From Nodosilinea nodulosa PCC 7104 (GTDB lineage Bacteria > Cyanobacteriota > Cyanobacteriia > Phormidesmidales > Phormidesmidaceae): 64,000 bases of DNA. Each line of letters opens with the position of its first letter. The first letter of the stretch is position 1. Made by a program: the position numbers and the translations under genes. The notes below the pieces were generated by a model. The model was not told where the DNA came from. It saw only the letters and a program-made list of their open reading frames with translations, and did no database searches. Location of the stretch: positions 1,378,763 through 1,442,762 of the forward strand of contig NZ_JH976537.1 in NCBI RefSeq assembly GCF_000309385.1. Reading direction: 5' to 3'. Shown piece after piece: positions 17,477-26,638 of the stretch.

Positions 17477-18190
17477 TCAGGCGGCATCTGCCATTTTGAA
17501 GTCGCGCAGGGCGTTGACATCTAGATGAATGGCAGGCCCCATGGTAGAGGTAATCGTCACAGTGCGCCAGTAGCGACCCTTCGCACCGGAAGGGCGGTTG
17601 CGATCAACACACTCCTGCAAAGCTTTGAGATTGACCAGCAGATCCTCAGCGCTAAAATCTACCTTGCCAAACATAACATGGACAATACCCGTTTTGTCGG
17701 CCCGGAACTCCAGCTTACCCGCTTTAAACTCGGCGATCGCCTGGGGCAGATCGAAGGTGACGGTACCACCCTTGGGAGACGGCATTAGACCACGGGGGCC
17801 AAGCTGACGACCAAGTTTGGCCACCTGGGGCATAACGTCGGGGGTGGCAATCAAAACGTCAAAGTCCATCATGCCCTTTTGAATTTCGTCGATGAGTTCT
17901 TCAGAACCCACCAGGTCAGCCCCGGCAGCCGTAGCCTCCGCCACCTTCTCGCCCTTGGCAATGACGGCCACTCGAATGGTTTGCCCGGTGCCCTTGGGCA
18001 AAATAACCGTGGTTCGCAGCTGCTGGTCGGTGTATTTGGGGTCAATACCCAGCCGAATGTGGGCCTCAGCCGATTCTATAAACTTGGCAGTGGCCGTCTC
18101 TTTGAGCAGCTCTAGAGCTTCCAGAGGCTCATAAAGCCGGTCTTCTACTTTAGCCTGGGCATCGCGCAGGCGCTTGGATACTTTAGCCAT
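17477..18190 (-). CDS. rplA: 50S ribosomal protein L1
   Basis: The 237-residue product is full-length L1, the mobile stalk protein near the E site. It has the family N-terminus ([17 protein letters not shown]), the conserved [16 protein letters not shown] and [14 protein letters not shown], and the C-terminal SSTMGP-equivalent [11 protein letters not shown]. It follows rplK by 84 bp on the same strand, as in most bacteria. Confidence 0.97.
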   Translation of the reverse strand: MAKVSKRLRDAQAKVEDRLYEPLEALELLKETATAKFIESAEAHIRLGIDPKYTDQQLRTTVILPKGTGQTIRVAVIAKGEKVAEATAAGADLVGSEELIDEIQKGMMDFDVLIATPDVMPQVAKLGRQLGPRGLMPSPKGGTVTFDLPQAIAEFKAGKLEFRADKTGIVHVMFGKVDFSAEDLLVNLKALQECVDRNRPSGAKGRYWRTVTITSTMGPAIHLDVNALRDFKMADAA

Positions 18191-18274
18191 GAGATCTCCT
18201 TGGGGTCAAACGAAGCCGCGCCTCTCCCCCGTAATGTGAACAGTTAAACGCTGGTTGAAAACAAGCCTTTAGGC

Positions 18275-18700
18275 CTAGTCGCCGACGGTGACACCCATAT
18301 TGCGGGCAGTACCCTCGACAATATTCATCGCGGCCTCAATGTCGTTGGCGTTGAGGTCGGGCATCTTGGTTTCGGCAATTTCTTTAAGCTGGGCTCGGGT
18401 AATAGAACCAACTTTTTTGGTGCGGGGCTCGCCTGAGCCGCGCTCAATGCCCGCAGCTTTCTTAATCAGCACAGAGGCAGGAGGGGTCTTGAGGATAAAG
18501 GTGAAGCTGCGGTCTTCAAAGACCGAAATCTCAACCGGTATCACTAGGCCCACTTTGTCCTGGGTGCGGGCGTTATACTCTTTGCAGAACGCCATAATAT
18601 TTACCCCGTGCTGACCCAGGGCTGGGCCGACGGGGGGAGCTGGGTTGGCCTTTCCGGCAGGAAGTGCCAACTTAATCAACGCAACAACTTTCTTAGCCAT
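18275..18700 (-). CDS. rplK: 50S ribosomal protein L11
   Basis: The 141-residue product is L11, part of the GTPase-associated centre and the thiopeptide-binding site. The proline-rich N-terminal signature [20 protein letters not shown] is intact, and the C-terminal rRNA-binding domain ends with [14 protein letters not shown]. It starts three bases after the nusG stop, implying co-transcription and coupling. Confidence 0.97.
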   Translation of the reverse strand: MAKKVVALIKLALPAGKANPAPPVGPALGQHGVNIMAFCKEYNARTQDKVGLVIPVEISVFEDRSFTFILKTPPASVLIKKAAGIERGSGEPRTKKVGSITRAQLKEIAETKMPDLNANDIEAAMNIVEGTARNMGVTVGD

Positions 18701-18703
18701 TAA

Positions 18704-19408
18704 TTAACTCTCTTTTTCCACTTGATTGAATTCCAGTTCCACTGGAGTGTCGCGTCCGAAAATGGACAGCAGCGCCTTGAGCTTGCTGCGCTCGGGGCTG
18801 ACCTCTACTACCTCACCCTCAAAGTCTTTGAAGGGACCCGAGAGCACGGTAATTTTGTCCCCCGGAGCCATGTCGACCTTGATTACAGGCTTTTGCTCTT
18901 CGGTGCGCTTGAAAATACGCTTGACCTCGCTCATGCCGAGGGGCATGGGCTTGACGTGGCCCCGGCCTCGGCCGTAAGCCCGACGCTGTTCGGCGCCCAC
19001 GAAGTTGATCACGTGGGGGGTATTTTTCACCACCGACCAGGCTTCGTCATCCATGTACATGCGAACTAGAACATAGCCAGGAAAGACTTTTTCGTCGATG
19101 TTCTGACGGGTTCCATCCTTGCGGAGCTTGATGGCCGGAGTTTGAGGAATCTCAACCTGAAAAATACGGTTAACCACGTCTAAAGTGTTAATCCGCTGCT
19201 CAAGGTTGAGCTTGACGCGCTTTTCACACCCAGACGCCACCTGTACGGCGTACCACCGAGCTTTACGCTGGTAGTAGCGAGCGGCTTCGCCCTCGTTGCC
19301 GTCGTCGACGCCGGACCCAGCGTCGGGTTCTAGACCCTCTGCCTCTAGATTGCTGTCTAGGGGTTCGTCGAGGGGAGCATCGTTGTAATCGAAGTCTTCA
19401 AGCGCCAT
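18704..19408 (-). CDS. nusG: transcription elongation/termination factor NusG
   Basis: The 234-residue product has an acidic N-terminal extension of about 50 residues, then the NGN domain (RWYAVQVASGCEKRVKLNL, PGYVLVRMYMDD) and a C-terminal KOW domain (GDKITVLSGPFKDFEGEVVE). It modulates pausing and Rho action and links RNA polymerase to the ribosome. The acidic extension is common in cyanobacterial NusG. It starts directly after the secE stop (19409), with no spacer, so the two are translationally coupled. Confidence 0.97.
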   Translation of the reverse strand: MALEDFDYNDAPLDEPLDSNLEAEGLEPDAGSGVDDGNEGEAARYYQRKARWYAVQVASGCEKRVKLNLEQRINTLDVVNRIFQVEIPQTPAIKLRKDGTRQNIDEKVFPGYVLVRMYMDDEAWSVVKNTPHVINFVGAEQRRAYGRGRGHVKPMPLGMSEVKRIFKRTEEQKPVIKVDMAPGDKITVLSGPFKDFEGEVVEVSPERSKLKALLSIFGRDTPVELEFNQVEKES

Positions 19409-19654
19409 TTAGAATACCTGCCCCGAAATCCACCCAAATAGCCGATCCACAAGATAAATCACGGTTGCAGAAAGGCTAACCATCAGAATAACGGCGGCCG
19501 ACTCACTGATAAGCTGCTGCCGACTTGGCCAAACCACTTTGCCCAGCTCTTCCTTGGTGCCCTGCAAAAAGGTACCCACGTTAAAGCCCTGATCAGCAAC
19601 CTGGGCGTCTGTGGTCTTACCCTTAGACTCTATGGCGGCGTCTTTCTTACCCAC
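19409..19654 (-). CDS. secE: preprotein translocase subunit SecE
   Basis: The 81-residue product starts at a GTG (19654). A charged N-terminal part is followed by the amphipathic hinge LGKVVWPSRQQLISE and one transmembrane helix (AAVILMVSLSATVIYLVDRLF), the build of the short single-helix SecE. It stabilises SecY in the protein-conducting channel. It lies between trnW and nusG, the usual cyanobacterial order. Confidence 0.95.
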   Translation of the reverse strand: MGKKDAAIESKGKTTDAQVADQGFNVGTFLQGTKEELGKVVWPSRQQLISESAAVILMVSLSATVIYLVDRLFGWISGQVF

Positions 19655-19865
19655 TGGCTTGGCTCCTGTTGGCGCTTGTCCGAACTATCTGACTGGAGAG
19701 AATGAAGCTGTAACTCTTAACTGGTTAAGGTTGGAGAGCAACTGTAAGTGACTAAAACCCCTGGCCTAGTTATCGAGTGTAGGGCAGAGACAATACCCAC
19801 TCCCCTGGCCTGCCCCTGCGGACAGAAAATCAGAAGCTGTAAGAATTGTCGCCGCCGCACCTCAG

Positions 19866-19938
19866 CGCGCCCTGGAGGACTCGAACCCCCGACATCGGGT
19901 TTTGGAGACCCGCGTTCTACCAACTGAACTAAGGACGC
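19866..19938 (-). tRNA. trnW: tRNA-Trp (anticodon CCA)
   Basis: A 73-nt cloverleaf on the minus strand. The acceptor stem pairs GCGTCCT with AGGGCGC, with one G-U pair. The anticodon loop is CTCCAAA (anticodon CCA), and the T arm contains GGTTCGAGTCC. The discriminator base is G, as expected for tRNA-Trp. The 3' CCA is not encoded. Its place between rplS and secE is conserved in cyanobacteria. Confidence 0.96.
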
Positions 19939-19981
19939 ATGGAGCCAGGTGCTGGGCACCAGAACTCAGCTCTATTCAATT

Positions 19982-20347
19982 CTAGTTGATTGGGCGATCA
20001 AAACGCTGCTTCAGACGGGTGGCCTTACCAACCCGATCGCGCAGGTAGTAGAGCTTGGCCCGCCGAGCCTTACCGCGACGCAGCACGGTAATACTGGCTA
20101 CCTTGGGGGCATGGAGCAGAAATACCCGCTCAACGCCTACTCCTTGGAAAATCTTTCGCACCGTGATGGAGCGATTGATGCCGCCATTGCGCATGGCGAT
20201 GACGGTGCCCTCATAGGGCTGAATCCGCTCTTTGCCGCCTTCTTGGATACGCACGCCGACACGGATGGTGTCGCCGACGTAGATGGTGGGAAGATCGGTT
20301 TTTAACTGCTCCGCCTCAATCGAGCGGATGATTTCCTCTGCGTTCAT
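19982..20347 (-). CDS. rplS: 50S ribosomal protein L19
   Basis: The 121-residue product is L19 at normal length, located at the 30S-50S interface. Conserved segments are [40 protein letters not shown] and [20 protein letters not shown]. It is the first gene of the rplS-trnW-secE-nusG-rplKAJL block on the minus strand and is divergent from the histidine kinase gene. Confidence 0.97.
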   Translation of the reverse strand: MNAEEIIRSIEAEQLKTDLPTIYVGDTIRVGVRIQEGGKERIQPYEGTVIAMRNGGINRSITVRKIFQGVGVERVFLLHAPKVASITVLRRGKARRAKLYYLRDRVGKATRLKQRFDRPIN

Positions 20348-20529
20348 AGGGCCTGCAAATGTGCACGGTCTATGATTATAGACTATTGAGGTGTTAAGTC
20401 ATAGCCTGTTCTGATGTTTTTCCGGAGCTATCCTTTTGTCGGGCTGAGGTGGGCGTTCTCTGGTGGCTCTGGGCATAGTGTTTAAAGAGCATACGCCCCG
20501 TTTCGGAACCTAACTTTTCTCCATCGGTT

Positions 20530-22773
20530 ATGTCTACCCTGCCCCCCGACCCCGTGCCCCTGGGAGCGCAGTCTCGCCTCGCCGCCCCTTGGGAGATGCT
20601 GGATGCGATCGCGGCTCCGCTTTGGATAACTGACCAGCAGCACCGCTGGCTCTTTCTCAATCAGGCCTGTGCCGCCCTGGTGGGCCGCGATCAGTCAGCT
20701 CTGGCAGCTCTGGTGGGGCAGCTGGGAACAGACGTACTGCCCCAGGGGGTGAGTCAGCAGCTTGTGGCGGCCGGGCAGCGGGCCATGGCGACTGGCGTGG
20801 CTCAAACCTTTGTGCTGGAGATGACCGGCAGCGCTGAGGACTATCGCCGCCTGACGGCGACTAGCCGCCGGTTTTTTGCCGCTGACGGTGAACCTCTGCT
20901 GATGGTGAGCCTGCAGGATGTTACTCCCCTACACCGGGTGGAACAAACGCTGCAGCGCCAGTCGGAGCGAGAGCGGCTGCTGGGGGCGATCGCCCAGCAC
21001 CTGCTGCAATCGCTGAATTCTGAGGATTTGCTGCAAACCACGGTCAACGAGGTGCGGCGCTTTTTGCACATTGACCGAGTGCTGTTCTACAGCTTTGATC
21101 CTGACTACAACGGGGTGGTGGCTGAGTCGGCCACCCCTACGATGGCGGCATCGGCCATGGCTCAGACCGACCTGAGCTTTATTCCCATCGACCTGATGCG
21201 CTATCGCCACGGGGAAATGGAGGTGATCGACGATATCGCCACGGCGCACCTTCCCCGGGCCTACCTGGCTAAGTTTAATCAGGCTCAGGTCAAAGCCTGC
21301 CTGATCATGCCGATTGTGCAGGCGGAGTCTATCTATGGCCTGGTGTGTGCCCTCAACTGCAGCGGCCCCCGCCCCTGGGCCACCTGGGAAATTGAAACCC
21401 TGCGGGAGGTGGCGACCCAGGTGGGGGGGGCGATCAAGCAGGCTCGCCTCTACAATCAGGTGCAGCGGCTCAACACCGATTTAGAGCGGCAGGTGACCCA
21501 GCGTACCGAGCAGCTGCAAACGGCGCTGGAGTTTGAGGCCACCCTAAAGCGGATCACCGATCGGGTGCGCGATAGCCTCGATGTGAATCAGATTATGCTG
21601 ACCGCGGTGAAGGAGCTGACCGAAGCCCTGGAGGTGAAAGGGTCGAACACCTCGCTCTACGACCTGGAGCAGGGGACTTCGACCATTTATTACGAGTACA
21701 ACAGCTCCAGCCCTTCCTACCAGGGGCGAGTGGCGCAGATGGAGGCTTTTCCGGAGGTCTACCACCAGCTGCTGAACGGGCAGTACTTTCAGTTTTGCTC
21801 GGTGGAACCGAACCCGGTGCGGGGATATGTGGCGATGCTGGCCTGCCCGATTGTCGACGATCGCGGGGTGCTGGGCGATCTGTGGCTGATCAATGGCCGC
21901 GACTACGGGTTCAACGACATTGAGATTCGTCTGGTGCAGCAGGTGGCAAACCAGTGCGCGATCGCCATTCGCCAGGCCAGACTGTACCAGGCGGCCCAGT
22001 CGCAGGTGGCCGAGCTAGAGCGTCTCAACACCCTCAAGGACGACTTTCTCAGCACTGTATCCCATGAGCTGCGCACCCCGGTCACCAGCATGCGGGTGGC
22101 ACTGCAGCTGCTGGGGGTCACCCTCAACCAGGAATTTGACCTCACCGCCGACCTGCAAAAACCCAGAACGGAGCAGACCCGCATTGGCCGCTACTTCAGC
22201 ATTTTGCAGGAGGAGTGCGAGCGCGAGATCAGCTTGATTAACGATCTGCTGGACCTACAGCGACTGGACGTGGGCAATCATCCCATCCAGCCCGAGCCGA
22301 TTTTGCTAGATACCTGGTTGGCCGGCTGGATTGACAGCTTTGTAACCCGCGCTAAAAGCCGTGATCAGACCCTGAAGCTGGTCGTCGCGCCAGCTTTGCC
22401 CGTGCTGCATACCGATCTGGCCAGCCTGGAGCGGGTGCTGGCAGAGCTGCTCAACAACGCCTGTAAATACACCCCTCCAGGCGAAAACATTACGCTACAG
22501 GTGTCGGCCCATCCCGATACCGCTGGCGACTTTGTGTCCATTGCCCTAACTAACACGGGCGTTACAATTCCGGCTGAGGAAATGCCCCGCATTTTTGATA
22601 AGTTTTATCGTGTTCCGAGCGCCGACCCCTGGAAACAGGGCGGAACGGGGCTGGGGTTGGCCCTGGTGCGAAAGCTGGCGATGCACCTGGGGGGCAATGT
22701 TGAGGTGACTAGCGACGCGAACCAGACCTGTTTTACCGTTACCCTACCTACCCAGATATCCCTGACCCGATAG
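20530..22773 (+). CDS. PAS-GAF-GAF sensor histidine kinase
   Basis: The 747-residue soluble kinase has a PAS domain (about 20-130), a first GAF (about 150-300), a coiled linker, a second GAF (about 345-480), a HisKA dimerisation domain with H512 in VSHELRTPVTSM, and a HATPase_c domain (N-box LLNNACKYTPPG, G2 box GGTGLGLALVRKL). It should autophosphorylate and pass phosphate to an unlinked response regulator; none is adjacent. The first GAF looks like a bilin-binding cyanobacteriochrome GAF (VKACLIMPIVQ, GPRPWATWEIE). However, the usual Cys-His is Ala239-His240, so covalent chromophore attachment at that position is not possible. Ligand unknown. Confidence 0.88.
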   Translation: MSTLPPDPVPLGAQSRLAAPWEMLDAIAAPLWITDQQHRWLFLNQACAALVGRDQSALAALVGQLGTDVLPQGVSQQLVAAGQRAMATGVAQTFVLEMTGSAEDYRRLTATSRRFFAADGEPLLMVSLQDVTPLHRVEQTLQRQSERERLLGAIAQHLLQSLNSEDLLQTTVNEVRRFLHIDRVLFYSFDPDYNGVVAESATPTMAASAMAQTDLSFIPIDLMRYRHGEMEVIDDIATAHLPRAYLAKFNQAQVKACLIMPIVQAESIYGLVCALNCSGPRPWATWEIETLREVATQVGGAIKQARLYNQVQRLNTDLERQVTQRTEQLQTALEFEATLKRITDRVRDSLDVNQIMLTAVKELTEALEVKGSNTSLYDLEQGTSTIYYEYNSSSPSYQGRVAQMEAFPEVYHQLLNGQYFQFCSVEPNPVRGYVAMLACPIVDDRGVLGDLWLINGRDYGFNDIEIRLVQQVANQCAIAIRQARLYQAAQSQVAELERLNTLKDDFLSTVSHELRTPVTSMRVALQLLGVTLNQEFDLTADLQKPRTEQTRIGRYFSILQEECEREISLINDLLDLQRLDVGNHPIQPEPILLDTWLAGWIDSFVTRAKSRDQTLKLVVAPALPVLHTDLASLERVLAELLNNACKYTPPGENITLQVSAHPDTAGDFVSIALTNTGVTIPAEEMPRIFDKFYRVPSADPWKQGGTGLGLALVRKLAMHLGGNVEVTSDANQTCFTVTLPTQISLTR

Positions 22774-22854
22774 GTCCAGCCCGCCCCGACTCGCCCCGAC
22801 CCGATACTATAGAAATACGGTTTAACCGTAGATTTCTCAGCTTGGGTGAAGGCT

Positions 22855-23523
22855 ATGGACAGCGCTGCGAACGAGGCCACAGTGATCTATTCAGGGCAGT
22901 TTGGGGACTACACCATTACGGCGGGCGATCGCCGCGGAGTGGTGCTCTACCGCGCTGGGCTAATGGTAGCAGCGCTGGCCTTTGCGGCGGGAACCGCGAT
23001 CGCCCTGTTCTCTCCCCAAAATCCCACCCTGGTGCAGGCCATCAGCGCCCTCTACACGGTATTTTGGCTGGGGCTGGGGCTGAGTTTGGCCACTATTCAC
23101 ATTTATCTGGTGCCCCTGCACCGTCTGCTGCAGGCGGTTTGGCTGGTGGGGGGGGTGGCGTCTTTGGTACTCTCCCACGGTATCGACGGTCCCCTGGCCC
23201 AAACGGTGATGGCAACGCCTGCGGTGCTGTGGGGCGTGGGCTTTACCTTTGTGGCGCTAACCGGCATTTTTTTCAAGGAGGCCTTTTGCTTTGACCGGCT
23301 GGAAACCAAGCTGCTAACGCCGCTGGTGCCGCTGCTGCTGCTGGGGCACTTGGCGGGCTGGCTGCCCCTGGGCGTGGAGCAGGGGCTGCTGGCTGCCTGG
23401 GCCGGTCTATTTTTGGTGTTTGCTGGGCGCAAGGTGGTGCAGCCGATCGTGCCCGACATTGGCGATAAGTCGGTGTTTGCCTACCTGAAGCAGCAGCGCT
23501 CGACCGCTCAAAGTTCCAGTTGA
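22855..23523 (+). CDS. DUF2301 integral membrane protein
   Basis: The product (about 222 residues from ATG 22855; a GTG nine bases upstream is an alternative) has six hydrophobic segments and a conserved soluble start (YSGQFGDYTITAGDRRGVVL). The internal FVALTGIFFKEAFCFDRLE and final PDIGDKSVFAYLKQQ match the DUF2301 family of cyanobacterial inner- or thylakoid-membrane proteins. Function is unknown. It follows the histidine kinase gene by 81 bp on the same strand. Confidence 0.8.
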   Translation: MDSAANEATVIYSGQFGDYTITAGDRRGVVLYRAGLMVAALAFAAGTAIALFSPQNPTLVQAISALYTVFWLGLGLSLATIHIYLVPLHRLLQAVWLVGGVASLVLSHGIDGPLAQTVMATPAVLWGVGFTFVALTGIFFKEAFCFDRLETKLLTPLVPLLLLGHLAGWLPLGVEQGLLAAWAGLFLVFAGRKVVQPIVPDIGDKSVFAYLKQQRSTAQSSS

Positions 23524-23712
23524 TAAGCTCTGTAAGGGTGTATCGGGAACTGTCTATCTCCATCGCCTCCGCATTTATACTGAAAGAATAGGGCGCTGAG
23601 GCGATTCTGGCGGGTTTCATCCTGGTGCATCCTGGCCAGGGCTGCTCTGCTGGCGGTGACCACCGGCCATCGGCCCCCTTGACCTGAATGTCACTACTGG
23701 CACTGGAGCACC

Positions 23713-24180
23713 ATGAGCATTACCCCTGGCCCCACGGGAGCCGTACCCTCTGCTTCACCTTCTATAGATGCGGGAACCTATTCAGCAGACCCGTGGGGTT
23801 TAGAGTCGTCCTTTTCCCGCCCGGTCAGCAGTTCGCTGAGAGCCGATCCGTGGGTCAGGGCGCTATTTACGACGAGCCAAAGAGCTGCGGCCAAAAAGCG
23901 ATCGCGCCGCCCAGGGCAATCCGATGCTGCTCCAGATGCCGACCAAAAGCCAGGCTCATCTGAGTCCGTCGGGGCTCCATACTCCATGGCGGATGCGGCG
24001 CCCCAGCTGGCCAATCCGTTGTCACCGCTGCGCGATCGCGATCGCCTGGCGCTGGGCGAAATATTTGCCCATGACCAGATGGCTGCGATCGAGGCCGACA
24101 TTCTCCATCGGCTGAGCTATCTGGTGCCTGAGCCAATCTGGGAGGTAGAACCCTACGAGTTTCTGCGGGAGTTTTTGTAG
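23713..24180 (+). CDS. hypothetical protein with disordered N-terminus
   Basis: A 155-residue product. The first about 95 residues are Ser/Ala/Pro-rich and probably disordered. The last about 60 (LRDRDRLALGEIFAHDQMAA, IEADILHRLSYLVPEPIWEV) form a compact helical region with a conserved-looking LVPEPIWEVEPYEFL end. I do not recognise it. It stands between the DUF2301 gene and the P450 gene on the same strand, 94 bp before the P450. Confidence 0.5.
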   Translation: MSITPGPTGAVPSASPSIDAGTYSADPWGLESSFSRPVSSSLRADPWVRALFTTSQRAAAKKRSRRPGQSDAAPDADQKPGSSESVGAPYSMADAAPQLANPLSPLRDRDRLALGEIFAHDQMAAIEADILHRLSYLVPEPIWEVEPYEFLREFL

Positions 24181-24273
24181 CGCTGCCAGGGCAGGCCCAG
24201 AAGCCGACGGGATGATCTAGCATCAGGACAGTAGGCCTTCTGCCTAGCCCAATTCTTTCAAGCGCCTTCTGCT

Positions 24274-25653
24274 ATGCCTGCCCTCCCCGGCTCTACCACG
24301 CCCTTCTGGCGACGTGCCCCCAAGCTGATTCTGCGCCCGCTTGACTATTTTGAGGAGAACTACCGGCGCTACGGGCCGGTGTTTCGGGTGGGGGAAGGCT
24401 CGCCACCGTCGATCTATGTGGCCGACCCAGCGGTGATTCAGGGTATTTTTCAGGCGGATGCCGCCCGGTTTCACGTCCCGCCCCAGAATGTGGGCAGCGG
24501 GCTGACCTTTTTGCTGGGCGATCAGTCGCTGCTGCTGCTGGATGGGGATCGCCACCGCCGCCATCGCCGGTTGCTAATGCCCCCGTTTCACGGCGATCGC
24601 ATGCGGGCCTACGGTGACGTAATCTGCACCCTGACCCAGCAGGTGATGGCGGACTGGCACCCAGGCAGAGCCTTCAACCTGCGGGCCGCCATGCAGGATA
24701 TTACCCTGCGGGTGATCTTAAAGGCGGTGTTTGGCCTGGGGGACGGCGATCGCTACGATCGCCTGCGCCAGCTGCTCAGCTCCCTGCTAGAGGGGTTGGG
24801 CACCCCGGCCAGCGCCTTTTTTATCTTCTTTCCAGGCCTGCAAAAGGATCTGGGATCGCTCAGCCCCTGGGGGCGATTTGTGCGCATCAAGGGCGAGATT
24901 GACGCCCTGATCTATGCCGAAATTGAAGACCGCCGCCGCTGCCCCCAGCCCGATAGCACCGACATTTTGTCATTGATGATGGCGACCCGCGATGACCAGG
25001 GGCAGCCGCTCAGCGACGGCGAACTCCACGACGAGCTCATGACCCTGCTGGTGGCGGGCCACGAAACCACTGCCTCGGCCCTGACCTGGGCGCTGTACTG
25101 GATTCACTGGCTGCCAGAGGTGGGCGATCGCCTGGGCCAGGAGCTCGACAGTTTGGGGCCTGCCCCCGATCCCCTAGCCTACGCCAGCCTGCCCTATCTC
25201 ACCGCCCTCTGCCAGGAAACCCTGCGCATTTACCCGGTTGCCCCTACCACCGGCATCCGCATTGTCAGCGAGCCGATGGCGGTGGCGGGCTATGAGTTTC
25301 CCGCTGGGGCGGTGCTGTTTCTCAATATTTATCTGGTGCACCACCGCGAAGACCTGTATCCCGACCCCGATACCTTCCGGCCCGAGCGGTTTTTGGAGCG
25401 GCAGTACTCGCCCTACGAGTTTTTGCCCTTTGGGGGCGGCCACCGCAGCTGCATTGGCATGGCCTTTGCTCTGATGGAAATGAAGCTGGTGCTGGCCACG
25501 GTTTTGCGGCATTGGCAGCTGGAGCTACCGGCCCGCGATCGCCGTTCTCTAAAGCCCGTGCGCCGGGGGCTGACCCTGGCCCCGCCGGGTCAACTCCGCC
25601 TGGTCCCTGTGGGTAAGCGTACCCTTCGGCCTCAGCCCCTACCGCTGGCCTAG
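24274..25653 (+). CDS. cytochrome P450, CYP110-like
   Basis: The 459-residue product has all P450 hallmarks: the I-helix oxygen-activation motif AGHETT (261-266), the K-helix E315-x-x-R318, the PERF-like FRPERF, and the haem loop PFGGGHRSCIG with ligand Cys393. The N-terminus (LILRPLDYFEENYRRYGPVF) lacks a membrane anchor and is characteristic of the CYP110 group of filamentous cyanobacteria. Known members hydroxylate fatty acids, alkanes or terpenes; the substrate here is unknown. The gene overlaps the convergent metF by four bases. Confidence 0.92.
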   Translation: MPALPGSTTPFWRRAPKLILRPLDYFEENYRRYGPVFRVGEGSPPSIYVADPAVIQGIFQADAARFHVPPQNVGSGLTFLLGDQSLLLLDGDRHRRHRRLLMPPFHGDRMRAYGDVICTLTQQVMADWHPGRAFNLRAAMQDITLRVILKAVFGLGDGDRYDRLRQLLSSLLEGLGTPASAFFIFFPGLQKDLGSLSPWGRFVRIKGEIDALIYAEIEDRRRCPQPDSTDILSLMMATRDDQGQPLSDGELHDELMTLLVAGHETTASALTWALYWIHWLPEVGDRLGQELDSLGPAPDPLAYASLPYLTALCQETLRIYPVAPTTGIRIVSEPMAVAGYEFPAGAVLFLNIYLVHHREDLYPDPDTFRPERFLERQYSPYEFLPFGGGHRSCIGMAFALMEMKLVLATVLRHWQLELPARDRRSLKPVRRGLTLAPPGQLRLVPVGKRTLRPQPLPLA

Positions 25654-26561
25654 GGCGGGTCTACTGGGGCAATGCCCCCCTGGTCCAAAATTTGGGGAAT
25701 TAAATCTTCGCGGCGCACGGCCATCAGATGCACCCCCTGGCACACCTGGCGGGCGGCCTGCACCTGCTCGGCGGCGATCTGAACCCCCTCTTGCAGCGGG
25801 TCTGGGGCCTGGGCCAGGCGATCGACAATGGCCTGGGGAATTTGGGCGCCGGGCACGTTGCGGTTAATAAAGTTGGCATTTTTAGCCGACTTAAGCAAGA
25901 AAATTCCGGCCAGCACGGGGCGATCGTAGCCAGAGGCCACCTGGTCCATAAATTTGGCCAGCCGCTCAAAATCGGTGATCAGCTGGCTCTGAAAAAACTG
26001 CGCCCCCGCTTTAACCTTGGCCTCGAACCGCCGCTGCAGCCCCGACCAGCTGAGCGACTGCGGATCGATGGCCGCTCCCGCAAACAGATCGAGCTGGCCG
26101 TCGCTGAGGGGCTTGTCGTGGCTGTCTACGCCGTAGTTGAGCTTTTCGAGCAGCTTCAGCAGCCGCACCGATTCCAGGTCAAACACCGATCGCGCCTCGG
26201 GGTGGTCGCCCGCCTTAACGGGGTCGCCAGTGAGGGCCAAAATATTGCGCAGACCCAGGGCGTGGGCACCCATCAGGTCGGCCTGGAGGGCAATCCGGTT
26301 GCGATCGCGGCAGGCCACCTGGCACACCGCCTCAAGGTCCTGCTGTTGCAGCAGCACCGCCGCCGCCCAGGACGACATCCGCATCACCGCCCGGCTGCCG
26401 TCGGTGACGTTGACCGCATGGACCCGCCCCTTGAGCAGCTGGCCCATCGCCAGCATGTGCTCTGGGTTGCCCCCCTTGGGCGGCATGACCTCCGCTGTGA
26501 CCAAAAATTGGCCAGCGTTGGCCGCTGTGCGCAGCCGATAACCCAACGGTGCAGACGTCAA
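25650..26561 (-). CDS. metF: methylenetetrahydrofolate reductase
   Basis: The 303-residue flavoprotein of the MTHFR family makes 5-methyl-tetrahydrofolate for methionine synthesis. The N-terminal FLVTAEVMPPKGGN, the FAD-binding LALTGDPVKAGDHPEA, the substrate loop KAGAQFFQSQLI and PVLAGIFLLKS are family features. Length fits the bacterial single-domain enzyme. It reads away from trpS, whose stop lies 77 bp from its start on the same strand, so a trpS-metF transcript is possible. Confidence 0.88.
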   Translation of the reverse strand: MTSAPLGYRLRTAANAGQFLVTAEVMPPKGGNPEHMLAMGQLLKGRVHAVNVTDGSRAVMRMSSWAAAVLLQQQDLEAVCQVACRDRNRIALQADLMGAHALGLRNILALTGDPVKAGDHPEARSVFDLESVRLLKLLEKLNYGVDSHDKPLSDGQLDLFAGAAIDPQSLSWSGLQRRFEAKVKAGAQFFQSQLITDFERLAKFMDQVASGYDRPVLAGIFLLKSAKNANFINRNVPGAQIPQAIVDRLAQAPDPLQEGVQIAAEQVQAARQVCQGVHLMAVRREDLIPQILDQGGIAPVDPP

Positions 26562-26638
26562 AAAATCCCCCTTAGGATTCCCTATGTCGAGGACGAAGGT
26601 AGTTAATCAGTATATCCCGACGGCTACATATCCCAGGG

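Noticed and set aside
25728..26606. 292-codon open frame on the plus strand
   Set aside because: Antisense to metF, which has clear family motifs.
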